From NCBI RefSeq assembly GCF_002237655.1, contig NZ_NOKT01000040.1, positions 1-64,000 on the forward strand: 64,000 nt of DNA. Reading direction: 5' to 3'. The stretch is from Streptomyces sp. XY006 (GTDB taxonomy: Bacteria; Actinomycetota; Actinomycetes; Streptomycetales; Streptomycetaceae). Made by a program: the position numbers and the translations under genes. Numbering within the stretch: the first letter of the stretch is position 1; each line of letters starts with the position of its first letter. The notes under the pieces are model-generated. The model saw only the letters and a program-made list of their open reading frames with translations, searched no databases and was not told the DNA's origin. Shown here piece after piece: positions 39,404 through 48,314 of this stretch.

Positions 39404-41265
39404 TTGAGCACGTCACCGTCCGGCGGCCGTCACAGACGCCGGATCCGCCTCGCCCTGCCCGTTGCGGCCGCCGGTCTCGCCGCGGCCGTCGCCGCCACCG
39501 TGATGACGTCGTCCGCCGGTGCGGCCACCGTCCTGCCGGCCCCGGCCGTCGAGCCGGTCATCGACTCGCCCTCGCCCGCCGCGCTGGAGAAGCGCATCGC
39601 GGGGGCCCTCGCCGTCGACGGCAGCGCGGGCCGGACGACCGAGAAGTCGTCACTGAGCTCCGCCACGGTCCCGTCGGACACCGACCCGAAGATCATCGGC
39701 GGTACGGAGACCACGCTGAGCTCGGCCCCGTGGATGGCCCAGCTCTGGTACCACGACGACAGGAACACCCCCGAGACCGGCGACGACGTCAGCTTCTTCT
39801 GCGGTGGCGCGGTCGTGGCACCGACGAAGATCCTGACCGCCGCCCACTGCCTGCGCGAGGACAACAGGGACTACAACTGGCAGGCCCACGGAGCCGTCGT
39901 CACCGGTACGGCCCAGCTGCCCACCACCGACTCCACCGGCGCGACCGACCTGCACGGCGGCCAGGCCACGGCGGTGCAGCGCCAGTGGTGGCAGTGGGGG
40001 TACGACCCGGTGGACCGGGAGGTGGGGAAGTACGAGAGCGACCTCGGCATGCTCACCCTGGCCGTCCCGGTCAAGGCGACGCCGATCCGCATGGTCACCC
40101 ACGGCGACACCGCCTCGTACGCCGCCGGCACCCAGGCCAAGCTCTACGGCTGGGGCCGCACCTCCTCCACCGCCCAGGACCTGTCCCAGACCCTGCGGAC
40201 GGCCACGCTGACCCTGCGCTCCGACAGCACCTGCTCCGGCGTCTACGACACGGCCTTCGTCCCGGGGCGCATGGTCTGCGCCGGCACCCAGAGCGGGACC
40301 GACACCGGCACGACCGCGGCCTGCAACGGCGACTCCGGCGGCCCGCTCGTCGTCGGCGGCCGGATCGCCGGAGTGGTCTCCTGGGGCGTGAAGGACTGCG
40401 TGACACAGGGCTACTACAGCGTCTTCACCAGGAAGAGCGCCTACGCCGGCTCCGCCTACCGGCAGATCGACGACACGAACCTGAGCACCTTCAACGGCAG
40501 GCCCGACGGCAAGGCCGACCTCTTCGTCCGGAACTCCGCCACGAAGACCGGCTACGAGAAGGACTCCAGCGGCACCTCGTTCGGCACCCGCGCCTCCTGG
40601 GGCAACTGGGGGCGGCCAACCTGATCCTCCAGACCGACCTCGACCGGGACGGCTACCAGGACCTGATCTTCCGGGTCGGCTCCACCGGTGACGTGTACTG
40701 GAAGCACTACGTGCTCAACAGCGCCCGCACCGGCGGCTCCTGGACCGACACGAAGATCGCCACCGGCTGGAAGACCCGCACCCGGATCATCGTGCCGGGC
40801 GACGTCACGGGCGACTACGTGCCCGACCTGCTGTCGGTCGACTCCAGTGGGGTCCTGTGGACCTACCCCGGCAAGGGCAACGGCACCTTCGGCTCCCGCT
40901 TCTCGGTGCGCACCGGCTGGAACCAGTACAACTCCGTGCGCGGCCACGGCGACCTCACCGGCGACGGCCGGGCCGACCTGCTCGCCCGCCAGTCCGGCAC
41001 CGGCGACCTGTACCTGTACAAGGGCACCGGCAAGACCGGCTCGGAGGCCTTCTCCGCCCGGATCAAGGTGCGCAGCGCCTGGACCGGCTACAACGCCTTC
41101 GACGCGGTCGGCGACGTCAGCGGCGACGGCAACGCCGACTTCCTGGCCCGCACCCCCGGCGGCACGCTCTACCTCTACAAGGGCACGGGCAAGGCGACGA
41201 GCGAGATCTTCGCTCCACGGGTCTCGGTCGGCACCGGCTTCCAGCAGTACGACATCTGGGGCTGA
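39404..41265 (+). pseudogene. Secreted trypsin-like protease with FG-GAP repeats, frameshifted
   Basis: The TTG at 39404, with AGGGGGG before it, starts a signal peptide (LALPVAAAGLAAAVAATVMTSSAGAA) and a complete trypsin domain with the triad intact (TAAHC, ESDLGML, CNGDSGGPL). The frame stops at 40624 after SWGNWGRPT. The next frame continues without a gap (ANLILQTDLDRDGYQDLIFR) into VCBS/FG-GAP repeats ending at 41265. Joining the two restores a normal protease plus seven-bladed-propeller-like tail of about 620 aa. The shift lies at about 40600-40615, in a G-rich stretch one base short of expectation. The truncated 406 aa product could still be an active protease without its binding domain. 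Confidence 0.75.
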
Positions 41266-41297
41266 ACCGCCGGGTCCGAGGCGCCGGCCAGGGCGGG

Positions 41298-41390
41298 GGC
41301 AGCCGCCGCTCCCGCCCTGGGGCAGGCACCGCTCCAGCCCATGGGCAGGCACCGCTCCGGCCCCACGGCAGGCACCGCTCCCGCCCCGGG
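41298..41390 (+). repeat. 23-bp intergenic tandem repeat
   Basis: GGCAGGCACCGCTCC recurs at 41321, 41344 and 41367 with a 23-base period, and a diverged fourth unit lies at about 41298. It lies between the protease remnant and hrpA. Confidence 0.85.
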
Positions 41391-41439
41391 GCAAAAGCGT
41401 TAGCCACGAATTTCCCGGGGATGAGATCCTGGATCCCGT

Positions 41440-44400
41440 ATGTCTACGCAATCCGCCCCCACCCCCGGCGCCCTCGCCGCCCGCCTGACCGAGCTGTCCC
41501 TGCGCGACGCGCACCGGCTCGGGCGCAGGCTCGAAGGTGCGCGCAAGATCCGCAAGCCGGAGGCCCGGGCCGCCGTCCTCGCCGAGATCGAGGCGGAGAT
41601 CGCCAAGGGCGAGGAGCGGATGGCCGGCCGCCGGGCCCGCATGCCGGAGGTCACGTACCCCGAGCAGCTGCCGGTCAGCCAGAAGAAGGACGACATCGCG
41701 GCGGCGATCCGCGACCACCAGGTCGTGATCGTCGCGGGCGAGACCGGCTCCGGCAAGACCACGCAGATCCCCAAGATCTGCATGGAGCTGGGCCGGGGCG
41801 TGCGCGGCATGATCGGGCACACGCAGCCGCGCCGGATCGCCGCCCGGACCGTCGCCGAGCGCGTCGCCGAGGAGCTGAACACGCCCCTCGGCGAGACCGT
41901 CGGCTGGAAGGTCCGCTTCACCGACCAGGTCGACCCCGAGGCCACCTTCGTCAAGCTGATGACGGACGGCATCCTGCTCGCCGAGATCCAGACCGACCGC
42001 GAGCTGCGCGCCTACGACACGATCATCATCGACGAGGCCCACGAGCGGTCCCTCAACATCGACTTCCTGCTCGGCTACCTCGCCCAGCTGCTGCCCAGGC
42101 GCCCCGACCTCAAGGTCGTCATCACCTCGGCGACGATCGACCCCGAGCGCTTCTCACGGCACTTCGGCGACGCCCCGATCATCGAGGTCAGCGGCCGGAC
42201 GTACCCGGTCGAGGTCCGCTACCGCCCGCTCCTCGAAGAGGACGGCGACGACGCCGACCGCGACCAGATCACCGCGATCATCGACGCCGTCGAGGAACTC
42301 CAGAAGGAGGGCCAGGGCGACATCCTCGTCTTCCTCTCCGGCGAGCGGGAGATCCGCGACACGGCGGACGCCCTGACCAAGAAGAACTACCGCTTCACGG
42401 AGATACTGCCGCTCTACGCCCGGCTCTCCCACGCCGAACAGCACCGCGTCTTCCAGCCGCACACCGGCCGCAGGATCGTTCTGGCCACGAACGTGGCCGA
42501 GACGTCCCTGACCGTCCCGGGCATCAAGTACGTCATCGACCCCGGCTTCGCCCGCATCTCGCGCTACAGCCACCGCACCAAGGTCCAGCGCCTGCCGATC
42601 GAGCCGGTCTCGCAGGCCAGCGCCAACCAGCGCAAGGGCCGCTGCGGCCGTACGTCCGACGGCATCTGCATCCGCCTCTACAGCGAGGACGACTTCAACG
42701 CCCGCCCGGAGTTCACGGACGCGGAGATCCTCCGGACGAACCTCGCCTCCGTCATCCTGCAGATGACCGCGGCCGGCCTCGGCGACATCGAGAAGTTCCC
42801 CTTCATCGACCCGCCGGACCACCGCAACATCCGCGACGGCGTACAGCTCCTCCAGGAGCTGGGCGCCCTCGACCCGGCGCAGAAGGACCCCCGCAAGCGG
42901 CTCACCGACACCGGCCGCAAGCTCGCCCAGCTGCCCGTCGACCCGCGTCTGGCCCGTATGGTCCTGGAGGCCGACAAGAACGGCTGCGTCCGGGAGGTCA
43001 TGGTCATAGCCGCCGCGCTGTCCATCCAGGACCCGCGCGAACGCCCCGCCGACAAGCAGACCCAGGCCGACCAGCAGCACGCCCGCTTCAAGGACGAGAC
43101 CAGCGACTTCCTGGCCTATCTCAACCTCTGGCGCTATCTGCGCGAGCAGCAGAAGGAGCGCGGCTCGTCCTCCTTCCGCCGGATGTGCAAGCAGGAGTAC
43201 CTCAACTTCCTTCGCATCCGTGAATGGCAGGACATCTACACGCAGTTGCGCACGGTCGCCAAGCAGATGGGCATCCACCTCAACGAGGACGACGCCCCGG
43301 CCGACCGCATCCACGTCTCGCTCCTCGCGGGCCTGCTGTCCCACATCGGCATGAAGGACGTGAAGGAGGGCGCGAAGAACGAGTATCTGGGCGCCCGCAA
43401 CGCCAAGTTCGCGATCTTCCCCGGCTCGGCGCTGTTCAAGAAGCCCCCGCGGTTCGTGATGTCGGCCGAACTCGTCGAGACCTCCCGCCTGTGGGCCCGG
43501 GTCAACGCGAAGATCGAGCCGGAGTGGGTCGAGCCCCTCGCCCCGCACCTGATCAAGCGCACCTACAGCGAGCCGCACTGGGAGAAGGACCAGGCGGCCG
43601 TGATGGCGTACGAGAAGGTCACGCTGTACGGCGTGCCGATCGTGGCGCAGCGGAAGGTCAACTACGGCCGGATCGACCCGGAGATCAGCCGCGAGCTGTT
43701 CATCCGCAACGCGCTCGTCGAGGGCGACTGGCGCACGCACCACAAGTTCTTCTCGGACAACCGCCGGCTCCTCACCGAGGTCGAGGAGCTGGAGCACCGC
43801 GCCCGGCGCCGGGACATCCTCGTCGACGACGAGACGCTGTTCGACTTCTACGACCGGCGCATCCCCGAACACGTCGTCTCCGGCGCGCACTTCGACTCCT
43901 GGTGGAAGCGCAAGCGGCACGAGCAGCCCGACTTCCTCGACTTCGAGCGCGAGATGCTCATCAACGAGAAGGCGGGCGAGGTCACCAAGGCCGACTACCC
44001 CGACTCGTGGCGGCAGGGCGACCTCAAGTTCCGTGTCACCTACCAGTTCGAGCCGGGCGCGGACGCCGACGGCGTGACCGTCCACATCCCGCTGCAGGTC
44101 CTCAACCAGGTCACGGACGAGGGCTTCGACTGGCAGATCCCGGGCCTGAGGGAGGAGCTGGTCACGGAGCTGATCCGCTCCCTGCCCAAGCCGATCCGCC
44201 GCAACTACGTGCCCGCGCCCAACTACGCGAAGGCGTTCCTGGACAGGGCGGTGCCGCTGCAGGAGCCCCTCACCACCACCATGGCCCGCGAGCTGCGGCT
44301 CATGGTCGGAGTCCCCTTCGACGCCGAGGACTTCGACTGGGACAAGGTCCCCGAGCACCTCAAGATCACGTTCCGGATCGTCGACGAGCGCCGCCGCAAA

Positions 44401-45384
44401 CTGGCCGAGGACAAGGACCTGGAAGCGCTCAAGCTCAAGCTGAAGCCCAAGGCGCGCAAGGCCCTGTCGCAGGCTGCGGCGGCCACGGCCGAACGCGAGG
44501 GCGGCGAGTCCCTGGAGCGCACGGGCCTCACCGACTGGACGATCGGCACGCTCACGCGCGTCTTCGAGACGCGCCGGGCCGGCCAGCCGGTCAAGGCGTA
44601 CCCGGCGCTGGTCGACGACGGCGACACGGTCTCGGTCCGCCTCTTCGACACCGAGGCCGAGCAGGCCGAGGCGATGTGGAAGGGCACGCGCCGGCTGATC
44701 CTGCGCAACATCCCCGTGAACCCGGCGAAGTTCGCCTCCGACAAGCTGACGAACGCGCAGAAGCTGGCGCTGTCCTCGAATCCGCACGGGTCGGTGCAGG
44801 CCCTGTTCGACGACTGCGCGATGGCGGCGGCGGACAAGCTCATCGGCGACTTCGGGGGCCCCGCGTGGGACGAGGAGTCGTACCGGAAGCTGTACGACAA
44901 GGTGCGCGCGGAGATCGTCGACACGACCGTCCGCACGGTGGGGCAGGTGCAGCAGGTCCTGGCCGCCTGGCAGGCCTGCGAGCGCCGCCTGAAGGCCGTA
45001 CGCAGCCCGGCGCTGCTGCCGAACCTCCAGGACGTCCGCAAGCAGCTGGACGCCCTCGTGAAGCCCGGCTTCGTCACGGAGGCGGGCGTGCGCAGGATGC
45101 CGGACCTGATGCGCTACCTGGTCGCGGCCGACCGGCGCCTGCAGCAGATGCCGACCAACGTCCAGCGCGACACCACGCGCATGGAGAAGGTCAGGGAGAT
45201 GCAGGACGAGTACGCCTGGCTCCTGGAGCAGATGCCGCAGGGCCGGCCGGTGCCGCGGCAGGTCCTGGACGTCCGCTGGATGCTGGAGGAGCTCCGGGTG
45301 AGCTATTTCGCCCACGCGCTCGGCACGGCGTACCCGGTCTCCGACAAGCGGATCGTGAAGGCGATCGACGCGCTGGCCCCGTGA
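41440..45384 (+). CDS. hrpA: ATP-dependent RNA helicase HrpA (DEAH box)
   Basis: 1314 aa, the usual length of HrpA. GETGSGKTTQIPK (I), TQPRRIAARTVAERVA (Ia), IIIDEAHERSLNIDFLLGYL (DEAH), SATID (III), ATNVAETSLTVPGIKYVIDPG (V) and QRKGRCGR (VI) define the motor. Winged-helix, ratchet and OB-fold segments follow, and the C-terminal about 600 residues are the HrpA-specific DUF3418 region. HrpA-type helicases rescue collided ribosomes or process mRNA. The ATG at 41440 has no clear ribosome-binding site. Followed by tRNA-Asp copy 2. Confidence 0.93.
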   Translation: MSTQSAPTPGALAARLTELSLRDAHRLGRRLEGARKIRKPEARAAVLAEIEAEIAKGEERMAGRRARMPEVTYPEQLPVSQKKDDIAAAIRDHQVVIVAGETGSGKTTQIPKICMELGRGVRGMIGHTQPRRIAARTVAERVAEELNTPLGETVGWKVRFTDQVDPEATFVKLMTDGILLAEIQTDRELRAYDTIIIDEAHERSLNIDFLLGYLAQLLPRRPDLKVVITSATIDPERFSRHFGDAPIIEVSGRTYPVEVRYRPLLEEDGDDADRDQITAIIDAVEELQKEGQGDILVFLSGEREIRDTADALTKKNYRFTEILPLYARLSHAEQHRVFQPHTGRRIVLATNVAETSLTVPGIKYVIDPGFARISRYSHRTKVQRLPIEPVSQASANQRKGRCGRTSDGICIRLYSEDDFNARPEFTDAEILRTNLASVILQMTAAGLGDIEKFPFIDPPDHRNIRDGVQLLQELGALDPAQKDPRKRLTDTGRKLAQLPVDPRLARMVLEADKNGCVREVMVIAAALSIQDPRERPADKQTQADQQHARFKDETSDFLAYLNLWRYLREQQKERGSSSFRRMCKQEYLNFLRIREWQDIYTQLRTVAKQMGIHLNEDDAPADRIHVSLLAGLLSHIGMKDVKEGAKNEYLGARNAKFAIFPGSALFKKPPRFVMSAELVETSRLWARVNAKIEPEWVEPLAPHLIKRTYSEPHWEKDQAAVMAYEKVTLYGVPIVAQRKVNYGRIDPEISRELFIRNALVEGDWRTHHKFFSDNRRLLTEVEELEHRARRRDILVDDETLFDFYDRRIPEHVVSGAHFDSWWKRKRHEQPDFLDFEREMLINEKAGEVTKADYPDSWRQGDLKFRVTYQFEPGADADGVTVHIPLQVLNQVTDEGFDWQIPGLREELVTELIRSLPKPIRRNYVPAPNYAKAFLDRAVPLQEPLTTTMARELRLMVGVPFDAEDFDWDKVPEHLKITFRIVDERRRKLAEDKDLEALKLKLKPKARKALSQAAAATAEREGGESLERTGLTDWTIGTLTRVFETRRAGQPVKAYPALVDDGDTVSVRLFDTEAEQAEAMWKGTRRLILRNIPVNPAKFASDKLTNAQKLALSSNPHGSVQALFDDCAMAAADKLIGDFGGPAWDEESYRKLYDKVRAEIVDTTVRTVGQVQQVLAAWQACERRLKAVRSPALLPNLQDVRKQLDALVKPGFVTEAGVRRMPDLMRYLVAADRRLQQMPTNVQRDTTRMEKVREMQDEYAWLLEQMPQGRPVPRQVLDVRWMLEELRVSYFAHALGTAYPVSDKRIVKAIDALAP

Positions 45385-45406
45385 CCGGCCGCGCACGCTG
45401 GGTGAG

Positions 45407-45436
45407 TTCGACCCGGGGCTCACCCTCCTGTACAGT
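45407..45436 (+). promoter_or_regulatory. Promoter of tRNA-Asp copy 2
   Basis: TTCGAC (45407-45412), 18 bases, TACAGT (45431-45436), 41 bases before the tRNA. Confidence 0.5.
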
Positions 45437-45477
45437 CTCTTCTCGCAGCGCAACGCACGAAAAGCGCGGCGAAACCT

Positions 45478-45552
45478 GGTCCTGTGGAGCAGTTTGGAGT
45501 GCTCGCCACCCTGTCAAGGTGGAGGCCGCGGGTTCAAATCCCGTCAGGACCG
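45478..45552 (+). tRNA. tRNA-Asp (GTC), copy 2
   Basis: 75 bases, identical to the tRNA at 39019-39093. The sequences diverge within one or two bases outside the gene on each side. Confidence 0.95.
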
Positions 45553-45562
45553 CAGTAAAGAA

Positions 45563-45595
45563 AAGGCCCGCACCCCGCAAAGGGGCGCGGGCCTT
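45563..45595 (+). terminator. Terminator of tRNA-Asp copy 2
   Basis: AAGGCCCGCACCCC pairs with GGGGCGCGGGCCTT (one bulge) and is followed by CTTC, 10 bases beyond the tRNA. Confidence 0.8.
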
Positions 45596-45781
45596 CTTCA
45601 TGCCCGCGGACCACGCCGCCCCGCCGCCCGACGAGGCGGATGCCCTGTGAGCCCTCGGCCCCTCGGTCGGCCCGGCGGTGCCCATGGCTCCGTGCGCCCC
45701 CACGCGCCGTCTTGACGCCCCCTCATTCGGTCGGTACCCCAGAACCAGGGCCGCTCCCCGTACGGCCCCTGGAGGTGGCGT

Positions 45782-45985
45782 ATGGCGGCATCGGCTAGGC
45801 ACGAGACGCGGGCCCTGCTCCGCGCACACCTGGCGGCCGCGTCGTCCTACCGGCACCTCACCCGGCACTGCCCGATCTGCCACCACCTGCTGAGGCTGGC
45901 GATGGAGTCCGCGCCCCGCACGGCCCAGGAGACCGGCCCGGCCCGGGACGAGGTCGCCGAGGACGAGAGCCCCGCCCCCGCGTGA
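45782..45985 (+). CDS. Small conserved streptomycete protein (DUF6274-like)
   Basis: 67 aa, with GGAGGTG six bases before the ATG at 45782. It is a helical N-terminus followed by HCPICHHLLRLAM, a CxxCH motif that could bind metal, and an acidic tail. I believe it belongs to DUF6274, which occurs beside bldC in Streptomyces; that assignment is from memory. No function is known. Confidence 0.7.
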   Translation: MAASARHETRALLRAHLAAASSYRHLTRHCPICHHLLRLAMESAPRTAQETGPARDEVAEDESPAPA

Positions 45986-46262
45986 GCCGGCCTCAACACC
46001 CGTGCACAGAAGGGGAGCTGGAGCCGGAGGCTCCTCTACCGCACCGGCGGCGGAGCTAACAAGCCGCTTGGTATGTGACGGGTGTCACCGCATGAGTTTT
46101 ACGAAGTGCGGTACTTACCCGCCTCCTACAAAGGGTCAATTTAATATGTGCAATTGCACCTTGTCCGAGGTGCCGCACACAGCTGATCCGACACCCCTCC
46201 CCAGACTCCGACAAGCCCGCTCACAGCAGGTCCGGCGGCGGGTGCCCGGCGCACAAAAAAGA
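45986..46262. other. AT-richer non-coding region
   Basis: No gene is supported. About 46040-46180 is visibly less GC-rich than the rest of the window. It contains GTGACGGGTGTCAC (46076-46089, a GTGAC/GTCAC dyad) and CAATTTAATATGTGCAATTG. It lies beyond the terminators of both neighbours. Confidence 0.5.
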
Positions 46263-46292
46263 TCGCGCTGGACCCGGCGGAGTCCAGCGCGA
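46255..46292 (-). terminator. Terminator of bldC
   Basis: TCGCGCTGGAC (46263-46273) pairs perfectly with GTCCAGCGCGA (46282-46292). On the minus strand the hairpin is followed by TCTTTTTTG. This is a textbook intrinsic terminator, about 150 bases after bldC. Confidence 0.85.
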
Positions 46293-46440
46293 CCGACGAC
46301 GCACCCTGTTACATGCCCGGAAAGCTCTCTCTGGCTTGGGCGTGGGGCCTGTTGGGGCAGGACCCCGCGTCGCTTGGAGCTGTGGGTCCGGACGTCACGG
46401 CCAGTTGGGGGACGGACCGTTTTGCCCGGTATTCAGTTGT

Positions 46441-46647
46441 TCAGGCCTCGCTGCGCTGCTGCGGAATACCCGCGAGCAGAGCGCGGACCTCAGCCTCGCG
46501 GTAACGCCGATGCCCGCCGAGCGTGCGGATCGACGTGAGCTTGCCGGCCTTCGCCCACCGCGTGACCGTCTTGGGGTCGACGCGGAACATGGTGGCGACC
46601 TCAGCCGGGGTCAGCAGCGGCTCGGCATCAGGGGTGCGAGCGGTCAT
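46441..46647 (-). CDS. bldC: Developmental regulator BldC
   Basis: 68 aa, essentially one MerR-type winged helix (LLTPAEVATMFRVDPKTVTRWAKAG, then TLGGHRRYREAEVRALL) without the MerR dimerisation helix. BldC binds head-to-tail on direct repeats and holds back sporulation until vegetative growth is complete. GAGGAGG precedes the ATG at 46647. Size, sequence and the neighbouring hrpA and vdh all fit S. coelicolor BldC (SCO4091 from memory). Confidence 0.95.
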   Translation of the reverse strand: MTARTPDAEPLLTPAEVATMFRVDPKTVTRWAKAGKLTSIRTLGGHRRYREAEVRALLAGIPQQRSEA

Positions 46648-47246
46648 GAGCGGCCTCCTCGGGAGAACCGAACCTTCTCGGTTCTTTCCTCTAAATTCTG
46701 CACCTTGACCCGCGTTGCCCGAAATGGCGGACGCGAGTCGAGTCGGTTATAGGACGAACGGCTTGTCCTCGGCACTACAACTACACCATCTGTCCAGCCG
46801 CGTCGGCCAAACCGATGGAATTGCCCCTCCAGGTGCCCATCAGCCACGGAAGCCGATGGACCATGCCATAGCGGACAGTCACGCCGCTGTGACGATCAGT
46901 CACAGCGGCGATCAGGAGTCACGAGACCCCCCAAAGCGTGCAATGCTGAGATTCCCCCCATAGTGCAGCACTACGGGACGGAAGGAGCCCTCCCCGGACT
47001 CCTTGTCCTATTTTGGCATGAGGAGGGGCAAGCGGCGCAAGGGCCCCGTACGTGTAGTCCGTCACGCTTGGTCTACTTGAGAGGTACGCCCGGATCGGGT
47101 CCTACGTCCCTTGTTGACGAAGCCTCAGGAAACGCACAGCCCGCTTCAGGAACTCGGTGCGAGGACGAAACCCCAAATCGGGCGGTTCGTCAAACGTCAG
47201 TTCGTGACCGACCACGAGCGGTCCGTACGGATCGCGAGGTCAGGGG
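46648..47246. other. bldC upstream region with a strong hairpin
   Basis: A 599-base region without a supported gene. It holds the bldC promoter; the minus strand is AT-richer at 46680-46705, but no hexamers are called. A perfect 12-bp stem lies at 46882-46893/46899-46910 (CGCCGCTGTGAC, loop GATCA). The open frame from 46963 runs antisense into the next gene and has no ribosome-binding site. Confidence 0.5.
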
Positions 47247-48092
47247 TCAGTTGGCCGACCGCAGATCCCGTACCGAACGCCAGCGCTCCACGAGCCGGGC
47301 GTACGCCACCCCGGCGGCGGCGCCGTCACCCCGGCGCAGCGCGGCGATGCCCTCGGCCACGTCGGCGGCGGAGTGGTCGTCCTCCAGCGTCCCGGCCGGC
47401 ACGGCGTGCACCAGGCCGCCGTAGTCCAGCTCCACCAGTGAGCGCGGGTGGAACTCCTCCAGCCAGCGCCCGACGTCCAGCAGGCCGTCGATCAGCGGTC
47501 CCTCGTCCATGGCCTCCCGCAGGGCGCGCAGGCCCCGGGCCACGCGCCGCCGGGCCTGGACCATGGGGGTGCGGTAGCGCAGCACGGGCGGGCTGTCCTC
47601 GCTGTCGCCCTTGTCGTACTCGCGCTCCTCGTCGGCGACCAGCACGAACCAGCTGATCGGCACCTGCCAGGTCGCCGTACGGATCCACGGCCGGGCGTCC
47701 GGGTTGATCGCCAGCCAGCGCTCGTAGTCCTGGGCGGCCTGGCGGCGCAGGACGGGCGGCAGGACCGCGTCCAGGACCGGCGGCGGGAGCTCGTCCGAGA
47801 GGTCCTCCAGGGCCAGCCAGCCGCGCAGCCGGGTGCGCCAGGGGCAGACGCAGACGACCCCGTCCACGTCCAGCACGAAGGCGTCCTCGCTCTCGTGCAC
47901 CGGCACCGGGACCGGCGGGGTGGGCGCCAAGTCGGCCAGGGCGCGCCGGAGTTCGTCCTGGTACGAGGGACGATCCGGACGGCGGGCGTAACGGGCCCAG
48001 TGGCCGCGCTCCGGCTCGGGGAAGGCGGCCAGCGGTTCGTACACGCGCAAGTAGGTCGCGTAGGGGACGATCACCGAGGACACCTTGGGCAC
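47247..48092 (-). CDS. Conserved hypothetical protein
   Basis: 281 aa soluble protein with good codon bias. The GTG at 48092 (MPKVSSVIVPYATYLRVY) is preceded by GGGAGGGAGCAGG; the frame is open to 48251. No domain is recognised. It is rich in acidic and aromatic residues (WQVPISWFVLVADEEREY, SLVELDYGGLVHAVP) and has a Cys-containing strand VDGVVCVCPW. Divergent from vdh. It occupies the place of a conserved gene between bldC and vdh in S. coelicolor (from memory). Confidence 0.75.
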   Translation of the reverse strand: MPKVSSVIVPYATYLRVYEPLAAFPEPERGHWARYARRPDRPSYQDELRRALADLAPTPPVPVPVHESEDAFVLDVDGVVCVCPWRTRLRGWLALEDLSDELPPPVLDAVLPPVLRRQAAQDYERWLAINPDARPWIRTATWQVPISWFVLVADEEREYDKGDSEDSPPVLRYRTPMVQARRRVARGLRALREAMDEGPLIDGLLDVGRWLEEFHPRSLVELDYGGLVHAVPAGTLEDDHSAADVAEGIAALRRGDGAAAGVAYARLVERWRSVRDLRSAN

Positions 48093-48314
48093 GCCTGCTC
48101 CCTCCCCCGCCCGTCGCGGCGAAAACCTGCGGAACCCGCTCACGATCGCGCGGGAAATCCATTCAAATCGTCGCACGGGTGTACTCCGCTCGGAGGTGAT
48201 CCTGAGCACCGTGCGGCCGGCGGGCCCACCAGGCTCTAATCTCATGCTCAACAGTCCCCGCCACCCGCACGGGGCCTGTCTCCACCCGCCGCAACTTACT
48301 CAGGAGTCACCACC

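Noticed and set aside
42154..45453. 1099-residue open frame on the minus strand
   Set aside because: Antisense to hrpA, composed of low-complexity Leu/Arg/Val/Gly with no domain; a GC artefact.
46963..47424. Possible 153-residue protein in the bldC upstream gap
   Set aside because: No ribosome-binding site, no recognisable domain, and it runs antisense into the hypothetical gene at 47247.
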